Assembly: GCA_947474065.1 (NCBI GenBank)
Contig: CANJHD010000008.1
Span: 1 to 52,552 of the forward strand
Reading direction: 5' to 3'
Source: Planctomycetaceae bacterium
GTDB taxonomy: Bacteria; Planctomycetota; Phycisphaerae; Phycisphaerales; SM1A02
DNA length: 52,552 nt
The notes below the pieces were generated by a model, which saw nothing but the letters and a program-made list of their open reading frames with translations, did not search any database and was not told the origin of the DNA. The number at the start of each line of letters is the position of its first letter. Within the stretch, counting starts at the first letter, position 1. Shown here one piece after another: positions 16,504 to 24,088 of this stretch. Made by a program: the position numbers and the translations under genes.

Positions 16504-17853
16504 ATGCCGATTAATGTGACTATGCCCCGCCTCTCCGACACTATGGAGCAGGGCACCGTCGTCAAGTGGCACGTCAAGGTGGGCGACAAGGTCGCCTCCG
16601 GACAAGTGATTGCCGACATTGAAACTGACAAGGCCACCATGGAACAGGCCGTGTTCGATGAAGGCATCATTGCCAAACTGGTTTGCCCGGAAGGCAAGCA
16701 GGTCAAGGTTGGCGAAGTGATCGCGGTGCTTGCGGAGGATGGCGAATCCGTGTCAGACGCCGCATCGTCGAGCGCTGCTGCGCCCGCGCCCCGTGGTGCG
16801 GCGAGCGTGAGTGCACCGGCGCCTGTGGGTTCGAGTGCATCAGGGATCGCCCCGGCCGCTGAGCGCACCATTGTTGCTGATGTTCACGCAACAGACATCA
16901 GCGATGAACGTACGCGCGTTTCGCCGCTCGCCCGCCGCATGGCGAGTGAGATGGGCGTGGAACTCTCCCAGATCAAGGGGTCCGGTCCCGGCGGTCGTGT
17001 GGTCAAGCGCGACGTGCTTCTTGCAGCTGAAAATCGCAGTGCTGCAGTGCCAGCAACGCGCACTGCACAGGGATCGGCGCAAGAGTTGGTTGCCGCGATG
17101 CCGTCGATGGCTTCCGCGGCCTCCCCGAGTGTTGGCGCCCTTGTGCACGGTGCGCAGAGCATCGAAGTGCCAGTCTCCAACATGCGCGGCATCATTGCCA
17201 AGCGCTTGGTTGAGAGCAAACAGCAGATTCCTCATTATCAAGTGACCATGAAGTTCTCTATGGATGCAGTGCTTGCGCTGCGCGGCTCGCTCAACGAGCA
17301 GCTGGCTTCCATGGAAGTGAAACTCAGCGTGAATGATTTCATCGTTCGCGCATGCGCGCTTGCGATGGCTAAGAATCCCTTCTTCAACGCGAGTTGGGCT
17401 GGCGACCGAATCTTGCTGCATCAGCAGGTGAATGTTGGAGTTGCTATCGCGCTTCCCGAAGAGAAGGGCGGTGGACTGGTTGTTGGCGTCGTCAAGGATG
17501 CGAACCTGAAGAGCCTGCGGCAAATCTCCGGCGAGATTCGTTCGCTTGGAGAGAAGGCGCGCACCAAGGGTCTCTCCATGGATGAGATGTCGGGTGCAAC
17601 CTTCACCATTTCCAATCTGGGAATGTTCGGAGTCGACAACTTCACCGCGATTATCAATCCGCCCAACAGCGCGATTCTTGCCTGCGGCGCAGCGCTTGAG
17701 CAGCCCGTGGTCCGCAATCACCAACTGGTGGTTGGCTGGGAAATGGCGGCAACACTCAGCCTTGATCACCGCGTGATCGACGGCGCCATGGCATCCAAGT
17801 ACCTCCAGAGCCTGAAGCAATTCGTCGAAGGCCCGACGATGCTCCTGGTGTAA
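16504..17853 (+). CDS. pdhC: Pyruvate dehydrogenase E2, dihydrolipoamide acetyltransferase
   Basis: A 449-residue E2 core enzyme that moves the acetyl group to CoA. It has one lipoyl domain (residues 1-78) with lipoyl Lys43 in ETDKATME and an Ala/Pro/Ser linker. A peripheral-subunit-binding domain follows (about 138-173; RVSPLARRMASEMG...GPGGRVVKRDV), then a second linker and the catalytic domain. The active-site motif DHRVIDG lies at 421-427. With pdhA and pdhB it forms a complete E1/E2 operon; the E3 (lpd) gene is not in the window. The stop lies in a short tandem duplication at 17847-17877. Confidence 0.94.
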   Translation: MPINVTMPRLSDTMEQGTVVKWHVKVGDKVASGQVIADIETDKATMEQAVFDEGIIAKLVCPEGKQVKVGEVIAVLAEDGESVSDAASSSAAAPAPRGAASVSAPAPVGSSASGIAPAAERTIVADVHATDISDERTRVSPLARRMASEMGVELSQIKGSGPGGRVVKRDVLLAAENRSAAVPATRTAQGSAQELVAAMPSMASAASPSVGALVHGAQSIEVPVSNMRGIIAKRLVESKQQIPHYQVTMKFSMDAVLALRGSLNEQLASMEVKLSVNDFIVRACALAMAKNPFFNASWAGDRILLHQQVNVGVAIALPEEKGGGLVVGVVKDANLKSLRQISGEIRSLGEKARTKGLSMDEMSGATFTISNLGMFGVDNFTAIINPPNSAILACGAALEQPVVRNHQLVVGWEMAATLSLDHRVIDGAMASKYLQSLKQFVEGPTMLLV

Positions 17854-17877
17854 CAGCGACTAGGTGTAACAGCGACT
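17847..17877. repeat. Tandem 15-base duplication at the end of pdhC
   Basis: GGTGTAACAGCGACT occurs at 17847-17861 and again at 17863-17877, separated by one A. The first copy contains the pdhC stop TAA, and the second repeats that stop outside the gene. It is probably a slippage duplication between pdhC and rlmN. It leaves both reading frames intact. Confidence 0.8.
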
Positions 17878-17884
17878 GATATCG

Positions 17885-19027
17885 GTGAAACCGTTGACAT
17901 CCGAGAAGACTCCCATCCTCGGCATGTCACTCGCGGAATTCATTCCCGCGGCGCGCAGTCACGGCATGTCGCTCTTTGCAGCGCAGACGCTCTATCGCGG
18001 ATTCCATCGCCGCGGGGAAGTGCAGGGCGGTGCCTTTCCGGATTGGATTTCCGATGCGCGGCGGCCGATCAAGGCGCAGCATGTGGACGGTGAAACCGTG
18101 AAATTCACCATGGCGCTCGATGATGGTCTTGAGACAGAGACCGTGGTCATTCCAATGCGTCATTCCAATGGCACCATGACTCGAACGCTGTGCGTCTCAA
18201 GTCAGGTTGGATGCGCGATGGGATGTCGCTTCTGCGAAACCGCACAGATGGGATTGATGCGCAGCCTCTCGGCGGCGGAGATCGTGGCGCAACTTCATGC
18301 AGCCCGCTTCATGATTGGCGATGCAGCCACCGGAAATCCTGGCTTCCCGATCAAGAACGTGGTCTTCATGGGAATGGGCGAACCGATGGACAACATCGAC
18401 GAGGTCCTCACCGCCATTCAGGTCATGACCGATCGCAATGCGTATGAAATTGCTCCGATCCATGTCACGGTGAGTACCGTTGGGCGGATCGATGGCATCC
18501 GTCGGTACGGGGAATTCATGTCACAAACCGGATTCCACCGGCTTAACCTTGCGGTGAGCCTGAATGCCCCCAATGACCGGATTCGCTCCGAGATCATGCC
18601 GATCAACCGCTCCGAGCCGATTGCCGACTTGATGGCCGCGCTCATGGCCTTCCCCAAGCGGGTCAATGCAGCCATTTGCGTGGAATATGTGCTGATTCCG
18701 GGCGTAAATGATGCCCCGGAGCACTGCGATGAAGTGTGCGCTTTGCTTCAGCCGCTGCGCTGCTCGCTCAATGTGATCCCCTACAACCCGCGTCGCGGTT
18801 CTCCTTGGCCAGCACCCGATGAGGATCGCGTGCAGGAATTTGTTGCCCGGGCCATTGCCAATGGACAATTCTGTAAACGCCGGGGAACCAAGGGCCGGAG
18901 CGCCATGGCCGCTTGTGGTCAATTGGGCAACGAGAATATTCGTGCCAGAAAATTTGTTGAGACTGAGAATAAAGAAAGAGTGCAGATTCGTGTGGTTGGT
19001 GGCCAAAATGCCCCCGAAGTGGCTTGA
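17885..19027 (+). CDS. rlmN: 23S rRNA (adenine-2503-C2)-methyltransferase RlmN
   Basis: A 380-residue radical SAM enzyme that methylates C2 of A2503 in 23S rRNA, and A37 of some tRNAs in family members. The 4Fe-4S/SAM motif is C110-x3-C114-x2-C117 in CAMGCRFC. The second conserved Cys, C344 in MAACGQL, fits the methyl-carrying residue, and VFMGMGEPMDN is a family signature. The start is GTG. It is 31 bases after pdhC and may be read from the same transcript. Confidence 0.95.
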   Translation: MKPLTSEKTPILGMSLAEFIPAARSHGMSLFAAQTLYRGFHRRGEVQGGAFPDWISDARRPIKAQHVDGETVKFTMALDDGLETETVVIPMRHSNGTMTRTLCVSSQVGCAMGCRFCETAQMGLMRSLSAAEIVAQLHAARFMIGDAATGNPGFPIKNVVFMGMGEPMDNIDEVLTAIQVMTDRNAYEIAPIHVTVSTVGRIDGIRRYGEFMSQTGFHRLNLAVSLNAPNDRIRSEIMPINRSEPIADLMAALMAFPKRVNAAICVEYVLIPGVNDAPEHCDEVCALLQPLRCSLNVIPYNPRRGSPWPAPDEDRVQEFVARAIANGQFCKRRGTKGRSAMAACGQLGNENIRARKFVETENKERVQIRVVGGQNAPEVA

Positions 19028-19047
19028 AGCCCGGTAGGCTCCGCCGC

Positions 19048-19908
19048 GTGACCGATATCTCGATCTCCAGCTACTCGTTCCAACGCCTCATCAAGAGCGG
19101 CGAAATCCGCCTCGAGGACACGCCTAAGCTTGCACGTGAGTGCGGCGCAGATTGCATTGAAATCGCGACGGGCGGCACGCTCGGCCCGGCACTCGATGAG
19201 GCCCTCGCGGGCCGGCTTGCAGACGCGGCTGACGCGGCTGACATTGCCATCGTCGGGTTTGCGATTCATGCCAACCTGATTACCGCGGACAACCAGCTTG
19301 ACGATGCGGCTATTGAAGCTGTCATGAGTCAGCTGGCTGCCGCGTCTTCGATCGGTGTCGACCGTGTTCGGCATGATGCCGCATGGCGCGGACCGTCCGA
19401 CGACCATTCCGATGAAGCATGGGATGCGGCGCTCTGGCCATTGACCAAGGCATGTCGTTCGATCGCCACGTGTGGCGCGTCGCTCGGAGTGCGAACCAGC
19501 ATTGAGAATCACGGTCTGTTCCTTGCGCCAGCGTGGCGCGTTGAGCAACTGCTGAACTCAGTTCAGCATCCAAACTTCGGTGTGACGCTCGACCTTGGCA
19601 ATCTGCTTTGGGCGCCTCAGGATCTGGTGGCCTCCACCCGTTCACTGGCTCCATTTGCAGTCACCGTCCACGTCAAGGACTTCAAGAAGGGTTCTGACGA
19701 TTCCGCTGCTTGGCCAACCTATCCAGGTGGACCGCGCGCACTGCCGGTCGCGCTCGGCGCAGGCGACCTGCCCCTCGTTGCGCAGATTGATGCATGTCTC
19801 GAAGCCGATACGAATCCGCTCTGGGTTGCAGAATTCGAAGGGCCGCACGGCGATGTGCGCGCTGAAGTGAAGCGCTCGTTCGAGTGGCTGCGCAAGCAGC
19901 TTGGTTGA
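19048..19908 (+). CDS. Sugar phosphate isomerase/epimerase-like TIM-barrel protein
   Basis: A 286-residue protein of the xylose isomerase-like TIM barrel family (AP endonuclease 2 superfamily). ISISSYSF opens the barrel, and IENHG, GVTLDLGN, VHVKDFK and VAEFEG carry the acidic and His residues that bind a divalent metal in this fold. Members isomerise or epimerise sugars or inositols; the substrate cannot be told. The GTG at 19048 is preferred; a TTG at 19024 inside the rlmN stop is possible. It is the last gene before the terminator at 19962. Confidence 0.75.
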   Translation: MTDISISSYSFQRLIKSGEIRLEDTPKLARECGADCIEIATGGTLGPALDEALAGRLADAADAADIAIVGFAIHANLITADNQLDDAAIEAVMSQLAAASSIGVDRVRHDAAWRGPSDDHSDEAWDAALWPLTKACRSIATCGASLGVRTSIENHGLFLAPAWRVEQLLNSVQHPNFGVTLDLGNLLWAPQDLVASTRSLAPFAVTVHVKDFKKGSDDSAAWPTYPGGPRALPVALGAGDLPLVAQIDACLEADTNPLWVAEFEGPHGDVRAEVKRSFEWLRKQLG

Positions 19909-19961
19909 CCGCCGTTCGGCTGATTTAGTTCTTCGAGCCGAATTTAGTCTTAATTTCTTCC

Positions 19962-19995
19962 AAGTCCCGCGCTCCGGCGCGGGACTTGTGTTTTT
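19962..19995 (+). terminator. Rho-independent terminator after the TIM-barrel gene
   Basis: AAGTCCCGCGC (19962-19972) pairs perfectly with GCGCGGGACTT (19977-19987) around a TCCG loop, followed by GTG and TTTTT. It would end the long rightward transcription unit that includes pdhABC, rlmN and the isomerase gene. Confidence 0.85.
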
Positions 19996-20054
19996 GCAGC
20001 AAACCCTCTCATTTATTCGCGCAGCGGCGCAGCTCCACTACAATCCCGCCTCTG

Positions 20055-20453
20055 ATGCACCTTAAGCACTCCGATCATGAGCATGGGCCGCCAATTGTTC
20101 CAGTGACCTTCATTTTGGAGGAGCCGGAGATGTTGACTGGCACCAAGCAATCTGAATGGACGCTCATGGGCGGTGAGCATGAGTCGGTGCTTGAACTGGC
20201 CATGGAGCATGGCATCAATATTGAGCACGCCTGCGGTGGTGTTTGCGCTTGCAGTACTTGCCATATCTATGTCGAGCAGGGCATGACATCGTTGACCGAA
20301 GCCACCGAGGCGGAAGAGGATCGCGTTGAGGAGGCCCCGGGCATCAAGCGAACAAGCCGACTGAGTTGCCAGTGCGAGATTCGCGGAACTGGACCGATCA
20401 TCATTCGCGTTCCGGCATGGAATAGAAATGCCGTCAAGGAAATCCCGCACTGA
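20055..20453 (+). CDS. 2Fe-2S ferredoxin (adrenodoxin/Isc type)
   Basis: A 132-residue plant/vertebrate-type ferredoxin fold. CGGVCACSTCHIYV supplies three cluster Cys in C-x5-C-x2-C spacing, with the fourth Cys in LSCQCEIRG. This spacing and the late RLSCQ motif are typical of the adrenodoxin/IscFdx group, which donates electrons in Fe-S assembly or to oxygenases. No isc gene is adjacent. A TACAAT hexamer at 20039-20044 lies 10 bases before the ATG, so the mRNA may have a leader of only a few bases. It precedes the propeller lipoprotein gene by 5 bases, so the two are probably co-transcribed. Confidence 0.85.
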   Translation: MHLKHSDHEHGPPIVPVTFILEEPEMLTGTKQSEWTLMGGEHESVLELAMEHGINIEHACGGVCACSTCHIYVEQGMTSLTEATEAEEDRVEEAPGIKRTSRLSCQCEIRGTGPIIIRVPAWNRNAVKEIPH

Positions 20454-20458
20454 GCCGG

Positions 20459-23400
20459 ATGAGCACCGCTTTCGGATGGTCGTTGTCAGTGGCGCTCGTT
20501 GGCGCGCTCTTGTTGCCGGGTTGCGATGATTCTGCGAAGCCGGGGGCGCAGCCGCCGCAACCCGCGTCCACACTCCCGCTTGATGCGGCAACTATCGCAG
20601 CACTTGATCGCGGCGTTGGCGAACTGGGGATGTTCGAATTCGCCGCGGCGGAAGCAACATTTGCGGGCGTTCTACAGTCGCGTCCGACCTTGTACGAGGC
20701 TCGCCTTAATCATGCGATTGCCGTTCTCAATCAGACCGACGACGGATCCCAGGCGCGAGCGATTGCGTTACTCGATGGCATCTTGCACGATCGCCCCGGC
20801 GACACGCGCGCCGAGTACTGCCAGGCGCTCGGATACCTCTTTCTTGGTGACCCAAGCCATGCACTGCCGCGCTTTCGGCGTGCATCCGACCGCCAGAGCG
20901 TTGATCCGTATGCGCACTTCTATTCCGGTCAATGCAGCGAACTTCAAGGTGAATTAGAGGCAGCGCGTGGTTTTTACGCGCGCGCCGCTGAACTTGACCC
21001 ATACCTGCGCAGCGCGCTTCTTGGGCTGCAGCGCGTGCAGGGTCGGCTCGGACATACCGTGGAATCTGCAGCCGCGCTCGAGGGATTCCAGCGCCTCGCT
21101 GACAATCCGCGCAGCCATCTTGCGGAGTTCAAGTACACGCGCATGGGTTCGCTTGGCGAGGCGATACTTCCCGAATCCGCGCCGCGCGAACGCGCTCGCC
21201 ACGCGGGTCCGATCTTGGCAAACTTGGACGCCATGCCCGTTGATGGATTGCCGCCCGCGCCTGCAACGGTGGTGGCGTTACTACCGGCGGCTGATCTTGA
21301 TGGCGACGGGACGCTTGATTTCGTGGCACAAATCGATTTCGTTGAAGAGTCACGCGTCGAACGACGGCTCGTGCACAGCACAGCGGATGGTCGCTGGAAG
21401 ATGGATCAATTCACCACTGATGCATTCCGCCGCGGCCGGCAATTCTGGGGCGATCTGGACAACGACGGACGAACCGATGTGGTCTTTGGCCGCGTTGATC
21501 CCGCAACACGCATCATTGGTGGCGGGATGTGGGTTGGATGGGCGCAGCAGACCGCGCCTGGTAAGTGGCGCGAGTGGACATTCGTGGGAGTGACTGAACC
21601 GGACGATGACATCGCATTGTGCGCGGATCTCGATCATGACGGCGACTTGGACTTAGTGTTCACCAATGCAACCGGAACCGGAGTGCTATGGAATCTTGGT
21701 CGAGCGGGCGCGGTGGAGCCCATCGCATGGGAGCGTCGACTGATTCCTGGAGCGCTGTCTTCCGCTCGAGCCACTGCCGCGGATCTTGATAACGATGGTG
21801 ATCTTGATCTTCTACTTTGGTCTGCTGGTGGATCCGCAGCGCAGGCGTGGAAGAACGACCGCCTGTGGGCGTGGTCGCGTGAACCGAATTTGGGGGCATT
21901 CGAATCGTCGGGTCCCGGCGCTGTGGTTGCCTTCCGCCGTAATGAAGACGGTCACGCCGCAATCGCCACGCTTGTTGGTGGCTCCGGTGGTGGTTCGCAT
22001 GATGCGATGCAGCTTTGGGAATCCTTGGCAGGGAAGTGGACCGCTGGTCCGCGCACTCCGGTTACCAATGCCAGCGCCCTCTGGGTGACGGATCTTTCCG
22101 GAAGTGGGCATCCGAACATCGTGGTGCTTGAGAATGACGCCCCCATCCGCCCGATTTCTACGAGCCCAATTCCGGTGATACCGGCGCCAGCAAGTGCTGC
22201 GCTCGCCATTCTTGACGCGCACGGCGGTCTTCTTGAACGCATGACTGGTGTGCCAGCCGGTGCGGACTTTGCAACGATTGACGCGCGCGGCCCCGTTGCC
22301 GTGGCACCTGCCGCGACACCCGGTGGTCCGGCGCGTTGGATGGCGCCGGGTAGTGGTCGATGGCCCTACGCGGCGCTCTCGTTCCGTGGTCGCATCGATC
22401 CATCGCAACAGATGCGTACGAATTCAAGCGGCATTGGCACGCGTATGGATGCACGTATCGCAGGCGAATGGGTGGCGCGCGATGCGCTGCCTGCGCGCGG
22501 CGGCGGCAACTCCCAGGCGCTCGAACCGATTGCAGTTGGACTTGGAGATGCAGCCCGAGCGGACTTTGTGACCATTGATTGGCCGGACGCCGTTACTCAG
22601 ACGGAGTTGGGTATTGCGGCCGGCGCGCGCACCATCGTTGAGACGCAGCGGCAGATTTCAAGCTGCCCAGTGATCTTTGCTTGGAATGGGCGCACACATG
22701 CCTTTGTCACCGACTGCTTGGGTGTTGGTGGTATCGGATACTTGGCAGGAATTGAGCGTTCTTCTGACGGTTCGCTGCACGCTGTTTACCCGCCGTCGCG
22801 ACCATGGGAACGCGTGGCGCTTGGCGGCAGCGACGCGCTTGCTGCAAAGGACGGCGCGTATCAGATTCGCCTTGCGGAGCCGATGGAGGAGGCGTGTTAC
22901 TTGGACGCCGCGCGATTGGTTGCCTGGGATGTCCCGGCCGGTTGGCAGGTGACGCTCGACGAACGCATGGGAATCAACGGAGCACCGCCCACCGGCGATG
23001 CGTGCTTCTTCCGGACAGCCGCGCAGCCCGTGCGCGCAACGGTTGCTATCGGCGGGGGCGCTGAATCAAACCAGGCGAAAGCAATTGCAGAGCGTGACGG
23101 TGTGGCTGCTCACTTTGGCGACGCGGATCCGCGCTTCATTGGGCGCCTTGGTAAGGAAGCGGTTCTTACGCTCGAGTTTGCAGATGCGCTCGATGCACAC
23201 CCTGGTGATCCGGCCCTCCTTGTTGACGGTTGGGTTGAGTATCCGTATTCATCCACCGGATTCGCCATGTGGCAGGCATCCGCTGCGTATCAAGCGCTTT
23301 CCATGGAGGCGCGCGACCCGGCGACGGGTGCCTGGAAGACCGTGGTTGCGGAGTATGGCTACCCAGCAGGTATGCCGCGCCGCGCAGTATTCCCGGTGCC

Positions 23401-23944
23401 ACGCAGCGCATTGCCGCCAGGATGCACGGCGCTTCGCTTGCGTACCACGATGGAGATCTACGTCGATAAAGTTGAGCTCGCGTGGTTCGAGCCATGCCCG
23501 CAAGCGCGACGCATTGAAGCTCCGCTTCTCTCTGCAGCCGTGGTCGACGCTGGCTTCGCTGCTCGTATTCCGCATCCGCAACGGCGACCCGATTACGACT
23601 ATGCGCGCCGCGCTCCGCTTTGGGATTGCCGCAAGCAGCCCGGTATGTACACGCAGTTTGGCGAGTGCACTCCACTCCTTGCCGCTACCGACGATGCAGT
23701 GGCCATCTTTGCCGCCGGCGAGGAAGTGCAATTGCGATTTGATGCCGCTCGCACGCCGAGTCCAGCACCCGGAATGAACCGTACGTGGGTGCTTGAGGTT
23801 GACGGTTGGTGCAAGGACATGGACATGCTCACCGGCGACGGAGCCACGCTCGGTCCGCTTCCGCTCCGCGATGGAAAGGGCGCCACGCCCGCCCGCGATG
23901 CCCTGCACGCGCAGTTCAATGTGCGTTGGGCCGGCGGTCGCTGA
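20459..23944 (+). CDS. TPR/FG-GAP/ASPIC-UnbV surface lipoprotein
   Basis: An 1161-residue lipoprotein: the signal segment ends in LLLPGC (Cys22). Residues about 45-215 form TPR-like helical repeats. About 270-560 hold at least four FG-GAP calcium loops (ADLDGDGTLDFV, GDLDNDGRTDVV, ADLDHDGDLDLV, ADLDNDGDLDLL) of an integrin-like beta-propeller. About 650-720 match ASPIC/UnbV (SSGIGTRMDARI...VTIDWPD). A further 440 residues begin with CPVIFAWNGRTHAFVTDCLG and continue to the C-terminus; I cannot assign this part. No catalytic motif is visible. It fuses in one chain the two modules that neighbouring genes carry separately. Probably anchored in a membrane facing the periplasm or the outside. Confidence 0.8.
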   Translation: MSTAFGWSLSVALVGALLLPGCDDSAKPGAQPPQPASTLPLDAATIAALDRGVGELGMFEFAAAEATFAGVLQSRPTLYEARLNHAIAVLNQTDDGSQARAIALLDGILHDRPGDTRAEYCQALGYLFLGDPSHALPRFRRASDRQSVDPYAHFYSGQCSELQGELEAARGFYARAAELDPYLRSALLGLQRVQGRLGHTVESAAALEGFQRLADNPRSHLAEFKYTRMGSLGEAILPESAPRERARHAGPILANLDAMPVDGLPPAPATVVALLPAADLDGDGTLDFVAQIDFVEESRVERRLVHSTADGRWKMDQFTTDAFRRGRQFWGDLDNDGRTDVVFGRVDPATRIIGGGMWVGWAQQTAPGKWREWTFVGVTEPDDDIALCADLDHDGDLDLVFTNATGTGVLWNLGRAGAVEPIAWERRLIPGALSSARATAADLDNDGDLDLLLWSAGGSAAQAWKNDRLWAWSREPNLGAFESSGPGAVVAFRRNEDGHAAIATLVGGSGGGSHDAMQLWESLAGKWTAGPRTPVTNASALWVTDLSGSGHPNIVVLENDAPIRPISTSPIPVIPAPASAALAILDAHGGLLERMTGVPAGADFATIDARGPVAVAPAATPGGPARWMAPGSGRWPYAALSFRGRIDPSQQMRTNSSGIGTRMDARIAGEWVARDALPARGGGNSQALEPIAVGLGDAARADFVTIDWPDAVTQTELGIAAGARTIVETQRQISSCPVIFAWNGRTHAFVTDCLGVGGIGYLAGIERSSDGSLHAVYPPSRPWERVALGGSDALAAKDGAYQIRLAEPMEEACYLDAARLVAWDVPAGWQVTLDERMGINGAPPTGDACFFRTAAQPVRATVAIGGGAESNQAKAIAERDGVAAHFGDADPRFIGRLGKEAVLTLEFADALDAHPGDPALLVDGWVEYPYSSTGFAMWQASAAYQALSMEARDPATGAWKTVVAEYGYPAGMPRRAVFPVPRSALPPGCTALRLRTTMEIYVDKVELAWFEPCPQARRIEAPLLSAAVVDAGFAARIPHPQRRPDYDYARRAPLWDCRKQPGMYTQFGECTPLLAATDDAVAIFAAGEEVQLRFDAARTPSPAPGMNRTWVLEVDGWCKDMDMLTGDGATLGPLPLRDGKGATPARDALHAQFNVRWAGGR

Positions 23945-24088
23945 AGCATCCATTTCAGCCTCGAACGCCCGCTTCTGCACGCCTAGACTGCAGGAATACG
24001 CGGCACGCTGTGCTGGCGGTGCCTTCCTGCCCTCGATCATCGCGCTGACGGCGAACCCCTCTCGCTGCTCCCAGACTCGCTCCTTTGC

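Noticed and set aside
16840-17820. Open frame of 326 codons on the minus strand opposite pdhC
   Set aside because: Shadow of a well-conserved E2 gene; the product shows no domain.
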